DNA of 64,000 bases from Sphingobacteriaceae bacterium DW12 (lineage in GTDB: Bacteria; Bacteroidota; Bacteroidia; Sphingobacteriales; Sphingobacteriaceae). The DNA lies in the NCBI GenBank assembly GCA_000783305.1, contig JROE01000007.1, positions 248,001-312,000 on the forward strand, in the 5' to 3' direction. The first letter of the stretch is position 1, and every line of letters begins with the position of its first letter. Positions 54,001 to 62,855 of this stretch are shown here, piece by piece. Under the pieces are notes generated by a model, which was not told where the DNA came from, ran no database searches, and was given only the letters and a program-made list of their open reading frames with translations. The translations under genes and the position numbers were made by a program.

Positions 54001-55097
54001 AAGTAAAAGATGTCAATGTATTGAGACATTATCAGGGTTACGCTGGTTTATTCAAAAGCTTAGCGAGAGAATTTGATCACACGACTTGTCGATTGATTAA
54101 TTTAAGTACACCGCTAGGGACTGAACAAATTGCAGAAATAGCGCTAAAAGAAATCCTAACAACAGAAAAGCAAGCGGAGGTCATCTATAAGGATGAGCAG
54201 CGACACCGCATGGATTTGATACCTTCACCATTCCCGAACAATCTTGACAAAGCACAAATCCAACTGGATTCAAAATCAGTCGTATTGGTACTCGGTGGCG
54301 GACAAGGCATTACTTCCGAACTTGTGAAACACATGGCCGAAGCACACCCTTGTACGTATATCCTTATCGGTCGTTCGGCCGATCCACGAATCGAATCAGT
54401 TGAACTGAGGGAAATGGAAAGTATGACAACTAAGGAGGAAATTAGAAGCTATCTGATTCAAACTGCAAGATTCACTTCTCCTGCTCAAATCGAAAAGGAG
54501 ACTGTAAGAATTTTCAAAAACAATCAAATCCTACGTACTATCCGTCATATGGAGCGTCTTGGAAGCACAGTCGTTTATCAATCCCTAGATCTTTGCGACG
54601 AACTAGGACTAAGCGCTTTGTTAAATAGTATCTATACGGAATATGGAAAAATAGACGGTGTCATTCATGGTGCCGGTTTATTAGAAGATAAACTTTTCAG
54701 ACAGAAGACAGCAAGCTCATTCAGCCGTGTCTTTGATACAAAAGTAAAACCATTACGTATACTAGCAGAGCAGTTACGTTCTGATTGTCAATTTGTCGTG
54801 TTATTTTCAAGTATTGCCTCCGTTTACGGTAACAAAGGTCAAACCGATTATGCTGCAGCTAACAGTGTCATGGATGATTATGCACAGGCATTGAACCAAC
54901 GCATCGCTGGTAAAGTGATTTCAATCAACTGGGGTCCATGGAAAGGTGCTGGCATGGTTTCTCAATCTTTAGAAACAGAGTATGAACGTCGTGGTATTTC
55001 ATTAATTCCTTTAGAAGAAGGAAAAGAAGTTTTTCTGAATGAAATAAATTACGGAACGGAAAATCAAGTGTTGATTATGTCGGGAAACAATTGGTAA
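48087..55097 (+). CDS. PUFA-synthase-like iterative PKS: PfaD-like x2, KS, AT, ACP, ACP, KR
   Basis: This 2336-residue multidomain synthase contains the following in order. A short TIM-barrel segment (about 12-225, nitronate-monooxygenase/PfaD-like) has GNEAGGLIG, with Leu135 where active relatives have His. A full PfaD-like segment (about 290-630) has GRECGGHVG with His440. The KS (about 655-1090) has Cys843, His978 and His1018. The AT (about 1190-1490) has GHSYGE with Ser1286 and with His1391. Two ACPs have phosphopantetheine Ser1697 and Ser1807 in LEADLSIDSIK. The KR (about 2065-2320) has GGGQGI and Tyr2255. PfaD-type domains are FMN enoyl reductases. The start may instead be the ATG at 48120. 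It lacks a DH, which the next gene supplies (20-bp spacing). The two ACPs are near copies. Confidence 0.9.
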   Translation: MEAPANISISTMKKLTIIGLTPFEKADVDLLPKLHQAGAYPFLSLGCQLTEAQQYLNLLEQLDIPACGLYIPSLELESLRIPKKVKHIILPFGSLRQGCLDIPILCQVGSIKEARQAEKLGVKGIIIKGNEAGGLIGYESTFVLFQRIIKEIKTLPIWIQGGVGIHTAAAAMALGAAGIVLDSQLALFPESAVPKTLKELCSKLNGTETKIIANHRVLVRPNSPTLPEEINAENLKQYFKDLDPTHSYIPMGQDISLAIDLYEDFKTLKKMIFGFKEAMYGHLKQAKTLNVINKDNMMTKELGLRYPIAQGPMTRVSDVPAFASAVSEAGALSFVALSLLKGEQAKALIMETKALAGENTWGVGILGFAPQELRDEQAAHILAAKPPVVLIAGGRPSQAKVFEKAGIKTFLHVPSPALLDIFLKEGAKNFIFEGRECGGHVGPLSSMVLWEKQIDRILKEDHPENISVFFAGGIHDSFSTAFVSIMAAPLAARGVKIGVLMGTAYLYTREAVSTGAIQQEFQNQALHAKDTVLLETAPGHETRCLNTAFATHFKTEKAKLLAAGLDKKQVWEQLEKLNVGRLRIAAKGIERQGDKLVTIAKDDQLDLGMYMIGQVATMQNQALSLTELHENVSAANFAHIQQAVLPEEPASLEKPLDVAVIGMECIFPGAKNLEEYWRNIILGKDSVTEVPDERWNKDLYYHPDVDGPDVSHSKWGGFIPKIDFDPLAFGIPPQSLAAIEPTQLLTLLVAKRAMDNAGYADKSIDRENISVIIGAEGGNDLANSYSFRGYYKQVFGELHEEVKTALPHTTEDSFPGILANVIAGRITNRLDLGGRNFTVDAACASSLAAVDLACQELILGKSDVVLAGGADLHNGINDYLMFSSTHALSRKGRCATFDSDADGIALGEGVAIMVLKRYEDAVRDGDRIYSVIKGVGGSSDGKALGLTAPRKIGQVRALERAYSQAGISPARVGLVEAHGTGTVVGDKTELSALTNLFSKSGALPGQTHLGSVKTQIGHTKCAAGLAGLIKASLAVYHGIKPPTLHLIQPNAYYNAETSPFAFYAESGLWNEKNRYAGISAFGFGGTNFHTVIANHPVADKTATLQAWPAELFVFRGKSYEEAKNQLLQIKAILDTNDELPLKNIAYSLAIGSTDPIQLSIVADTAEDLMMKIELVLSGIESKDTYIVKQKPGKVAFIFPGQGSQRINMARDLFVLFPEMRKLLADHPELEQVVFPPATFNDNALKQQKETIKDTRLAQPLLGIIDLAIAKFLKSLGIIPDMLAGHSYGELPALCFAGVFDEEKLVELSSQRAQSILNAVEDGDPGTMLAVNAGTDRLKPIVDQVDHCYIVNFNAPSQCVVAGSTIGINKLMELLKQERISAKKLEVACAFHSPLVKKSKELYHTILKDVDFQDMQIPVWSNTSATLYPTNSTEIKTRLTDHLIAPVRFVEEIQAMYADGARIFIEVGPGKVLTGLTKSCLNKDEVALHVEDNNGDKLTHLLGMLAQYLGTGRDFNMNQLFEGRDTTFIQIDQPEIYKKNPAIWRVNGQSALPTTGTLPANGALPILTPLQMNNFANQPASSSDGQLATERMLQEYLNSMKMLIQAQRDVMLTFLGQNPGISPMPVHTPVVPNMIIGRPATLAPAPIVQQLPTATQVKVTSAKDIKTILLQVVSEKTGYPQEMLGMEMDLEADLSIDSIKRVEIIGTLRTELSLFSGDNSNEDTIMEQLAAIKTLSGLVSWLKEYTGTTVVSEIESAPTETKDSKNQGQLSLQQLQTAILDIVSEKTGYPKEMLGLDLDLEADLSIDSIKRMEIISDLKTKIGFGDDIEQADDLMEKLAAIKTLNGLATWIKDISQDEPVPSSLSRLSLGLAPADLPLTQNMDLIKGKRFAITQDNSTQVAAIKSNLEKYGAHVELVDINAELADFDGLIMLHLFTSTVKHTIIDYISLIQKLDFDKAKWVYLISDTSSHLGEVKDVNVLRHYQGYAGLFKSLAREFDHTTCRLINLSTPLGTEQIAEIALKEILTTEKQAEVIYKDEQRHRMDLIPSPFPNNLDKAQIQLDSKSVVLVLGGGQGITSELVKHMAEAHPCTYILIGRSADPRIESVELREMESMTTKEEIRSYLIQTARFTSPAQIEKETVRIFKNNQILRTIRHMERLGSTVVYQSLDLCDELGLSALLNSIYTEYGKIDGVIHGAGLLEDKLFRQKTASSFSRVFDTKVKPLRILAEQLRSDCQFVVLFSSIASVYGNKGQTDYAAANSVMDDYAQALNQRIAGKVISINWGPWKGAGMVSQSLETEYERRGISLIPLEEGKEVFLNEINYGTENQVLIMSGNNW

Positions 55098-55116
55098 ACA
55101 TCGGTATAGAATAATT

Positions 55117-58100
55117 ATGACAAATACAGATGTTGCGATAGTCGGACTATCATGTGTCTTCCCCGGAGCAAAAGATGCAGCTACTTTTTGGCAAAATATT
55201 GTCAATAAAGTTGATGCGACGCAAGAAGCTCCAGAAGACCGGATCGATCCCGTTCATTTTAGTAAAAACAGCAATGCAATAGATCGCTTTTACTGTAAGC
55301 GTGGTGGTTTTATCCCAGACTATACTTTTGACCCAACTGCCTTCGGTATTTTACCGTTGGCAGTGGAAGGTACTGAGCCTGACCACCTATTAACACTCGA
55401 TCTCGTACAAAAAGCGTTGGAAGATGCGGGTGTATTCCGTAAACAGGTATCCCTTGAGAAAACCGGTATCATCATTGGTAAAGGAAACTATGCTGGCCCA
55501 GGTGCGACTCGTGCTATTGAGATCGTACGTACCGGTGAACAGATTTCTTCTTTACTACAAGAGCTACTGCCAGAAGTATCTTCAGCAGACCTAGAAAAAG
55601 TCAAACAAGCTTTTCAGGAACGTAAAGGACGCTTTAGTGCCGATACAGCCATGGGATTAATTCCCAATTTGGTCGCTTCTCTAGTTGCCAACCGCTTCAA
55701 TTTAGGTGGTGTTGCATTTACAGTCGATGCTGCTTGTGCCAGTGCGCTAATTGCTGTTGACCATGCGGTACAGGAACTCCACCGAGGACGATGCAATATG
55801 ATTGTCGCCGGTGGTGTACATACAGGTCAAAATGCAGCCTTTTGGAGTATTTTCACACAACTCGGCGCCTTATCCAGACAAGAAAAAATCAGACCTTTCA
55901 GTAAAGATGCCGATGGGTTATTGATCGGTGAAGGTTGCGGTTTTGTTGTTTTAAAACGATTAGAAGATGCGATTCAGGATCAAGATAAAATATATGCTGT
56001 CATCAAAGGTGTAGGTGTGAGTAGTGATGGTAGTGGCACTAGCGTCATGAGTCCATCTGTCAAAGGTCAGTTAAAAGCTCTTCAACAAGCTTGGAGCAAT
56101 GCCAATCTCGATGAAAAACAAATCGGATATTTAGAGGCACATGGTACAGGAACACCCCTTGGAGATAAAACAGAACTGCAGACTTTAGCGCAATTTTTCG
56201 GAAAGGATGACGATGCTCAAAGCGCTGGTATTGGCTCTGTCAAATCAAACATAGGTCACGCCATGCCTGCTGCAGGTATAGCAGGATTGATAAAAACCTG
56301 TTTAGCGCTTCATCATGACATTTTACCACCGACACTGTACTGCGAAGATCCAAGCGCAGACATGCAGCTCACCCGATTTGCTCCTGTACAGGATGCTAAA
56401 AACTGGTCTCAGACTGGTTTGCCTAAAATAGCGGCTGTCAATGCTTTTGGATTTGGTGGTATCAACGCGCATGTCGTGCTTGAAGGCTATGATATGCCGA
56501 AAAAAGATCCAGTTCTGCTTCTTGCGAGAAACAGTCAAGAGGAACTTCTTATAGCTTTGCAAAACAACGAGCATACAGTCGGTAAAGGTGACCATCGGAT
56601 TGCAATTTTCGACCCGACTCCAGAACGAATACAAAAAGCAGTGAAGATTGTCTCTAAAGGCAACCCGTGGCGCAGCAAACAGGATATTTGGTATACCGCA
56701 ACGCCTCTACTAAAAAATGGTGGCAAAATTGCCTTCGTATTCCCAGGCTTAGATGGCCTCGCAAAAGGCGAAGTAGATACTGTGAGCCGTTATTTTGGAT
56801 TGACAGCACCCATCGAAACAGAGGGTGAAGGATTATTAACAGATGCATTAGCTATTTTTAATAAGTGCAGCATACTGGATAGCGCATTGAAAAAACTAGG
56901 CGTATACCCTGATATGAATGCTGGACATAGTTTGGGCGAATGGCTTGCGGGCTACTCCTCCGAATTGGCAGAAGCGAGCTCTGTAACAGCCTTGATCAAT
57001 GTACTCCATCCATCAACTTTTGAATTAAAAGATTCAAAATTTATTGCGATCGGTACGGGTATTGAACAGATATCACCCATTATTGAGCAGATACCTAATC
57101 TCTATATTTCGAATGATAACTGCCCACACCAAGTCATCCTTTGCGGTAGCAATACTGCTTTAGATACTTTGGTGCCTATATTAAAATCGAACCAGATATT
57201 TCACCAGATATTGCCCTTCCAGTCAGGTTTTCATACACCATTTGTGGCCGACAAGCTTGATGTTATCTTAGCGGGTATGGATCAGGTTCGTTTCCAAGAG
57301 ACAAAAATTCCCTTATGGTCAGCAACAACCTTAGCACCTTATCCAAAGGATCAAAATGCAATCAGAAAATTAAGTGCCGAGCATCTTGTACAACCGGTTC
57401 GTTTTCGAGAACTGACTGAAAAACTCTATGAAGAGGGCGCACGCTTCTTTATTCAGGTCGGTGCCGGCGGGTTAATCGGTTTTATTGATGACACATTAAA
57501 AGGTAAACCATTCAGTACAATTACGTCAAGCGGTCCTACTCGTTCAGCACTGGCCCAGTTACAACGTGTCATCAGTGCTCTTTTTGTTGAAGGTAAGACC
57601 GTTGCACTAGATTTTCTAGATTTGCACGCAACCACAACAACAAAGTCAACAGCAAACAGCATAAAACTTCAACTGGGTTTACCGATTATCCGGAACTTTA
57701 ACGAAGTTAAGTCCTTTGCCAAATCATTTGGAACAGTAACACCATTGCGTGCTACCACTGGTAAAGTTAGTCATCCGCTTGTCCAAGCCTTTCAGGAGAA
57801 CATAGCAGATATGATCAGTATGCAAGAAGAAGTATTGGCTCTTTTCCAACAGCGTTCTGAGAACAATTTATTGAACAGTACCACTGCTCCCCTACCTGCA
57901 TATACGGCGCACTCACCTTCAAGCGTAAGTGTCGTTCATGCACCAGCAAGTACAAGTTTCACTAAACTTTTACAAGTCAGTTTAGACAGCGATCCGTATT
58001 TAATCGATCATAGTTTGCTTCGACAGCCTGCTGGTTGGACACCTGTTTCAGATATGGAACCGGTCATTCCGATGACGATGATCTTTGAGCTACTAGCGGA

Positions 58101-59394
58101 AACAGCACAGGCTGAAATACCGGGAACACAAGTACATAAAATTAAGCATGTGAATGTATTCCAATGGATGAATGTGGCGAAGACATTTGAGAAAACCGTA
58201 AAAGGTGAATGGCGAGCATCACATCATGCCTATCTAGATATTGAAAATTTTGCGAATGCCGAGGTCCTTTTAAAAACTTCAGCAATACCAGTACCTGCAT
58301 TCAATTTATCTATTGGAGATTTGTTACCAATCCATAGAACACCTGAAGAAATCTATGAAAATCATATGTTTCATGGACACGCCTATCAGGGTATCACAAA
58401 AATTGTGGCCGTTGGAACCAAAGGTATCATCGGTATGATTAAAGGTAATGGGGGGAAAGGATCATTATTGGATAATGCAGGCCAGTTATTTGGTTTGTGG
58501 TTACAGCTCACTTTAACGCAAGATCGGATTGCTTTTCCTGTTAAAATCAGAGAAATTGAATTCTTCGAAGAGATGCTTGACCAAGAAGGTATGTTTGAAT
58601 GTACCTGTATGCTGACGGAGTTAAATGCAGAATTTGCTATTGGAGAAATCATACTCAAGCGAGATGGAAAAGTATGGTGTGCGATCAGTGGATGGCAAAA
58701 CCGAAGACTGGAAATTGATGACGCCTTATGGAACGTTTCCATGTCCCCTTCGCATAACCGTTTATCTGAGCAAATAACCCCAGAAGTATTCTATTTCCAC
58801 CAAGCTTACTCTCGAGTTGCTTCTTGGGATTTTGTACTTAAGCGTTATTTCAACCAAACAGAGAAACAATACCACGCGAAGTTGATGCCCAATAAACGAA
58901 AAACCTGGATGGTTAGTCGAGTAGCAGTAAAAGATGCTGTTCGTCACCTTTTACTCAAACAAAAAGGAGATGCACACTACCCCATTACGTTTGAAACAAG
59001 TACTGATGAAGCAGGTAAACCCTATCTTATTGGTGAGGCTACGGATAACATCCACGTTTCATTAGCCCACAAAGGAAAAGACGCCGTTGCTATTGCACGC
59101 TATGATAGACCAGTAGGTATTGATATGGAGATTATAGAAGAACGTAGCGCTGGATTCTATCCACTGGTATTTACCGATGCTGAGCTCCAATTATTAAAAG
59201 AGAGAGATCAAGCAGAGTGGACGACCCGCTTTTGGGTAGCCAAAGAAGCCTATGGAAAATTCATCGGTAAAGGACTACAGGGAAATCCCAAAGCATATGC
59301 TGTCGAAAAAATTCTTGACGATCACCTGTGGATCAACAATATTGAAATTAAAACTATAAAACATAATAATTATATTATCGGATGGACACTGTAA
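55117..59394 (+). CDS. PKS subunit: KS, AT, DH, fused phosphopantetheinyl transferase
   Basis: A 1425-residue protein. The KS (about 1-430) has Cys207 in DAACAS and the usual His in EAHGTGT and NIGHAMPAAG. The AT (about 540-830) has GHSLGE with Ser605 and His706. The DH (about 940-1200) is a hotdog-type polyketide dehydratase with His965 (LIDHSL) and Asp1119 (LLDNAGQ). The C-terminus (about 1215-1425) is an Sfp-type phosphopantetheinyl transferase with Asp1336 (GIDMEII) and W1373 to K1381 (WVAKEAYGK). The fused transferase probably activates the ACPs of this cluster. No ACP is present, so it must work in trans with the first synthase and the free ACP. About 470 residues of linker between domains are low-complexity or unassigned. 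Confidence 0.9.
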   Translation: MTNTDVAIVGLSCVFPGAKDAATFWQNIVNKVDATQEAPEDRIDPVHFSKNSNAIDRFYCKRGGFIPDYTFDPTAFGILPLAVEGTEPDHLLTLDLVQKALEDAGVFRKQVSLEKTGIIIGKGNYAGPGATRAIEIVRTGEQISSLLQELLPEVSSADLEKVKQAFQERKGRFSADTAMGLIPNLVASLVANRFNLGGVAFTVDAACASALIAVDHAVQELHRGRCNMIVAGGVHTGQNAAFWSIFTQLGALSRQEKIRPFSKDADGLLIGEGCGFVVLKRLEDAIQDQDKIYAVIKGVGVSSDGSGTSVMSPSVKGQLKALQQAWSNANLDEKQIGYLEAHGTGTPLGDKTELQTLAQFFGKDDDAQSAGIGSVKSNIGHAMPAAGIAGLIKTCLALHHDILPPTLYCEDPSADMQLTRFAPVQDAKNWSQTGLPKIAAVNAFGFGGINAHVVLEGYDMPKKDPVLLLARNSQEELLIALQNNEHTVGKGDHRIAIFDPTPERIQKAVKIVSKGNPWRSKQDIWYTATPLLKNGGKIAFVFPGLDGLAKGEVDTVSRYFGLTAPIETEGEGLLTDALAIFNKCSILDSALKKLGVYPDMNAGHSLGEWLAGYSSELAEASSVTALINVLHPSTFELKDSKFIAIGTGIEQISPIIEQIPNLYISNDNCPHQVILCGSNTALDTLVPILKSNQIFHQILPFQSGFHTPFVADKLDVILAGMDQVRFQETKIPLWSATTLAPYPKDQNAIRKLSAEHLVQPVRFRELTEKLYEEGARFFIQVGAGGLIGFIDDTLKGKPFSTITSSGPTRSALAQLQRVISALFVEGKTVALDFLDLHATTTTKSTANSIKLQLGLPIIRNFNEVKSFAKSFGTVTPLRATTGKVSHPLVQAFQENIADMISMQEEVLALFQQRSENNLLNSTTAPLPAYTAHSPSSVSVVHAPASTSFTKLLQVSLDSDPYLIDHSLLRQPAGWTPVSDMEPVIPMTMIFELLAETAQAEIPGTQVHKIKHVNVFQWMNVAKTFEKTVKGEWRASHHAYLDIENFANAEVLLKTSAIPVPAFNLSIGDLLPIHRTPEEIYENHMFHGHAYQGITKIVAVGTKGIIGMIKGNGGKGSLLDNAGQLFGLWLQLTLTQDRIAFPVKIREIEFFEEMLDQEGMFECTCMLTELNAEFAIGEIILKRDGKVWCAISGWQNRRLEIDDALWNVSMSPSHNRLSEQITPEVFYFHQAYSRVASWDFVLKRYFNQTEKQYHAKLMPNKRKTWMVSRVAVKDAVRHLLLKQKGDAHYPITFETSTDEAGKPYLIGEATDNIHVSLAHKGKDAVAIARYDRPVGIDMEIIEERSAGFYPLVFTDAELQLLKERDQAEWTTRFWVAKEAYGKFIGKGLQGNPKAYAVEKILDDHLWINNIEIKTIKHNNYIIGWTL

Positions 59395-59408
59395 ACCCAA
59401 CATTAAAA

Positions 59409-59681
59409 ATGAACCACGAAGAGTTATTCACACTTTTAAAAGGTTTTATTACAGAAGTAATAGGTGAAGAATTTGTAGAAGAAATGGATATCACTCCTGA
59501 AAGCTCTTTTACAAAAGATCTGGAAATGGACAGTATTGAGATCGTATCATTTTCAGAGAAAATCAAAACATATTTTGGCGATCAAATCGATTTTACAGGA
59601 TGGTTATCTTCTATGGATCTAGATCAATTGATCAACCTTGACCTCCGCATGATTATCAACTATATCTACGAATGCCAATAA
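59409..59681 (+). CDS. Stand-alone acyl carrier protein
   Basis: A small ACP of about 90 residues with the phosphopantetheine site LEMDSIEIV. I prefer the ATG at 59409 (15 bp after the upstream stop); an ATG at 59382 overlapping the upstream gene would add nine residues. Its end overlaps the hydrolase gene by 10 bp, so translation is coupled. It may carry the finished chain to the acyltransferase or hydrolase, or a starter unit. Confidence 0.85.
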   Translation: MNHEELFTLLKGFITEVIGEEFVEEMDITPESSFTKDLEMDSIEIVSFSEKIKTYFGDQIDFTGWLSSMDLDQLINLDLRMIINYIYECQ

Positions 59682-60454
59682 TTGACATAAACAACAAAAA
59701 AGTTCATATACAAGAGCTAAACAAAGGTGCTAAGCAAACCGTGGTATTGATCCACGGTATGTTTAGCAATCTTTCTGTTTATTATTTTAATATTGCGCCA
59801 ATCTTGGCGAAGCACTTTCACGTGGTGATGTATGACTTGAAAAGTCATGGAATGAGCGAACGTGTTTTGACCGGCTATGATCTGGATCATATGGCGACGG
59901 ACCTGTTAGACCTGATGGATCATCTGCAGCTCGAGCAAGTATTCCTAGTTGGTTATAGCTTTGGAGGTCTTATTGCCTTAAAAACCGCTATACTCAGCCC
60001 AAGTCGCATACAGAAACTCGTTATCATGGAAGCTCCTGATCCACAAGATGAGAAAGCACGTGATATCATCGAAGAGTACAGTAAGGAATTTCTGGAACAC
60101 TACGTCGCTAACTTTACCGATACGACTAAAGTCAAAATGGGTAAAAGACAGATGGAAAAAAACCATCGTCAATATGAATTCTTGTTTCAACAAACCAGTA
60201 TCAAAACAGATATGGTCACGGAGAAGCATTTTCTAGAAGACATTCGTCATGCGCAATTGCCCATGCCGTCCCTATTGCTGTATGGAGCTGATTCAAATTG
60301 CAGACCAACTGGCGAATGGCTAAAAGAGCAGATCAATCATGCATCACTTAAGTTAATACCGGGTGATCATAACATTCCTATACAAGAACCTACTCGTATA
60401 GCAGAAACCATCGTTCATTTTTTCACCAACATCTTTATCAAAAATTATGGCTAA
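59672..60454 (+). CDS. Alpha/beta-hydrolase (thioesterase- or esterase-like)
   Basis: A 260-residue soluble hydrolase with a full triad: Ser in GYSFGG, Asp in YGADSNC and His in GDHNIPIQEP. The oxyanion turn is HGMFSN. In PKS operons such enzymes release or edit the ACP-bound chain, so a thioesterase-like role is likely but inferred. It overlaps the ACP gene upstream (10 bp) and the glycosyltransferase gene downstream (8 bp). Confidence 0.87.
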   Translation: MPIIDINNKKVHIQELNKGAKQTVVLIHGMFSNLSVYYFNIAPILAKHFHVVMYDLKSHGMSERVLTGYDLDHMATDLLDLMDHLQLEQVFLVGYSFGGLIALKTAILSPSRIQKLVIMEAPDPQDEKARDIIEEYSKEFLEHYVANFTDTTKVKMGKRQMEKNHRQYEFLFQQTSIKTDMVTEKHFLEDIRHAQLPMPSLLLYGADSNCRPTGEWLKEQINHASLKLIPGDHNIPIQEPTRIAETIVHFFTNIFIKNYG

Positions 60455-62852
60455 ATATGTATTCGTTGTTCCACCTTTAACAGGCCATGTCAATCCAACC
60501 TTAAGTATCGGTGCCGAATTACTGCATAGAGGGCATGAAGTTGCATGGATCAGCCTCGATAAAAACCTGATTTCCAAGCTTCCAGAAGGCGGACAACTAC
60601 TACTCATTCAATATGATCAAACGGATGATGAAAAACAGGCAAGTGAACAATACCTGGACATCATTTCCCGAAAGGTCGTTTATGGTATCGATAGTATCAA
60701 GTTTTTATACGAAGACGTTCTCATCCCCCTAAATAGACACTGCTATAACGGTATCATTACCTTATTAAAAGCATTCCAACCAGATTTGATCATTTCAGAC
60801 CAGCAATTATTTGCAGGTCCAATTGCGGCAAAAACACTTGGAATCCCATATTGTACCACTGTTACAGCTCCAGCAGCTATTAAGATCATGAATGAACTTC
60901 CAAAAGTTCACGAATGGGAAGTCAATCAAATCGTGGCATTACAGCAAGAATTAGGAATTCTTGACGCGCATTCATTGGCCTGTTCTGATTTAATGACGCT
61001 TGTTTTGACATCCAAAGATTTCTTTGGTGAAATGGAACTAACTTCAAATTATCAATTTACGGGTCCTGTTTTGACAACACGCCGAACATCAAGTCAATTT
61101 GATTGGGATACATTTCATAAAGATACCAATAGAAAGATCTTGGTCAGTATTGGTACAACTTTCGATCATGACCATAAAAAAGCATTTTTCCAAAAAGTAA
61201 TTGATGCATTCCAAGACGAACAAATTACGGCAGTAGTCGTATCAGATCCTAAGCTTTTTGACCAATGGCCAGATAATTTCATCGTCTATGAGCAAGTACC
61301 GCAATTGGAGCTATTACTACATTTAGATGCTGTTGTTTGTCATGGTGGTCACAATACAGTTTCCGAAACATTAATTCATGGCTTACCACTAGTTGTTATC
61401 CCGATTGCATACGACCAATCGCATGTAGCTGGTCGTGTCGTACGTACAGGTGCTGGTGAACGTTTAAATTTTAACAGATTTAAATCGCATCACTTAAAAG
61501 ATGCCGTTTACACCATCTTGGATGATCCAAGTTATCGCAAAGCTGCTCAATCCGTTGGTCAATCATTTATTGATGCTGGTGGCACTTCCACAGCTGCAGA
61601 CTTATTAGAACAAACAATCACGACAATAACAGCTAAATCCATGGTAAAATCTAAATTTTTATTTGTTATCCCTCCGTTTTTTGGACATATCAGCCCGACA
61701 TTGAGCGTAGGAGCAAGTCTTATTGCCCGTGGCCACGAAGTCAAATGGTTTGGTATTACCCCATTGGACAGCAAACATATTCCAGAAGGAGGATCTTATT
61801 ATTATCCTGAAGAAGAACTTATTCCGCATCAGGATGAAATAAAGCGTATTCTAAAAAGACAGGATGACGGCCCAGCCTGTTCAGGTCCTGAAGTCATGAA
61901 GCTAGCATTAGAGGAAACATATGTTCCATTTGCCAAAATGATGATGCCAGGATTAACGCGTCTAACGCAAAACTGGCAACCTGATGTCATCATCAATGAC
62001 TGTATTACTTTTGGAGGAGCACTTTTTGCGCATAAACACAATATTCCTTGCGTTACGACTACTCCTGTCCCTCCGGATGTAATGGGTGATACCGAAAAGA
62101 GCGCACCCAAAATATTCGAATGGCAGCAAAATCTGATCAAAGGACTCCAAAAAGAAGTGGGCATTTATGATGAAGGAATTTTTATTCATTCGCATAAATT
62201 AAATATGGTATTTACCTCACAGGCTTTTGCCGGTTTTGATACCGTTCCACCGCACATGAAATTTGTCGGTCCAGTAAAAGGACGTCCCAACGATGCACCT
62301 TTTGATTGGGAAAAGTTAAATGCATCTACCACACCAAAAATATTTGTATCATTAGGTACCCTGTTGGTCGATATTCGAAAAGCCTTCTTTGAAAAAATCA
62401 TTGCAGCCTTTGCCGATCAACCAGTCACTATTGTAGCAGCTACTCCACCCGAAATTTTTGACGAATGGCCTTCCAATTTTATCGTAAGCAGCTTTGTACC
62501 CCAATCAGCATTAATGCCACATATGGATATGGTTATCTGTCATGGTGGTTTCAATACGGTTAATGATACTTTCCGAAATGGATTGCCGATGTTAATTACT
62601 CCGATTGCCTATGATCATTTTCATATCGCAAAATTAATTGAACAAGCAGGTTGTGGTATCAGTATCCGATACAAACGATTACGAGTAGAAGCACTACGTG
62701 AAACCGTTTTTGAATTATTGGAAAATCCTAAATACAGAAATGCTGCCAAAGAAGTGTTAAACACCTTTACCGCTGCTGGCGGGAATGACAAAGCGGTAGC
62801 ATTGTTAGAAAATTTTGCAGAAAAAGAACAAGCAACATTAGGGACAGTATAA
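60447..62852 (+). CDS. Fusion of two GT1/MGT-type glycosyltransferases
   Basis: An 801-residue protein made of two complete GT-B glycosyltransferases: residues 1 to about 395 and 399 to 801, joined at a Met399 (61641) that could be an old start codon. Each half has the N-terminal catalytic His (His14 in PLTGHVNP and His414 in FFGHISPT) and the sugar-nucleotide motif (CHGGHNTVSE and CHGGFNTVND). The second half has Asp in place of the usual Glu in that motif and a DH where DQ is common, so donor sugar may differ. It should add two sugars, or one sugar by a split-function enzyme, to the polyketide. It overlaps the hydrolase gene by 8 bp; the next gene begins 3 bp after it. Confidence 0.85.
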   Translation: MAKYVFVVPPLTGHVNPTLSIGAELLHRGHEVAWISLDKNLISKLPEGGQLLLIQYDQTDDEKQASEQYLDIISRKVVYGIDSIKFLYEDVLIPLNRHCYNGIITLLKAFQPDLIISDQQLFAGPIAAKTLGIPYCTTVTAPAAIKIMNELPKVHEWEVNQIVALQQELGILDAHSLACSDLMTLVLTSKDFFGEMELTSNYQFTGPVLTTRRTSSQFDWDTFHKDTNRKILVSIGTTFDHDHKKAFFQKVIDAFQDEQITAVVVSDPKLFDQWPDNFIVYEQVPQLELLLHLDAVVCHGGHNTVSETLIHGLPLVVIPIAYDQSHVAGRVVRTGAGERLNFNRFKSHHLKDAVYTILDDPSYRKAAQSVGQSFIDAGGTSTAADLLEQTITTITAKSMVKSKFLFVIPPFFGHISPTLSVGASLIARGHEVKWFGITPLDSKHIPEGGSYYYPEEELIPHQDEIKRILKRQDDGPACSGPEVMKLALEETYVPFAKMMMPGLTRLTQNWQPDVIINDCITFGGALFAHKHNIPCVTTTPVPPDVMGDTEKSAPKIFEWQQNLIKGLQKEVGIYDEGIFIHSHKLNMVFTSQAFAGFDTVPPHMKFVGPVKGRPNDAPFDWEKLNASTTPKIFVSLGTLLVDIRKAFFEKIIAAFADQPVTIVAATPPEIFDEWPSNFIVSSFVPQSALMPHMDMVICHGGFNTVNDTFRNGLPMLITPIAYDHFHIAKLIEQAGCGISIRYKRLRVEALRETVFELLENPKYRNAAKEVLNTFTAAGGNDKAVALLENFAEKEQATLGTV

Positions 62853-62855
62853 GGT

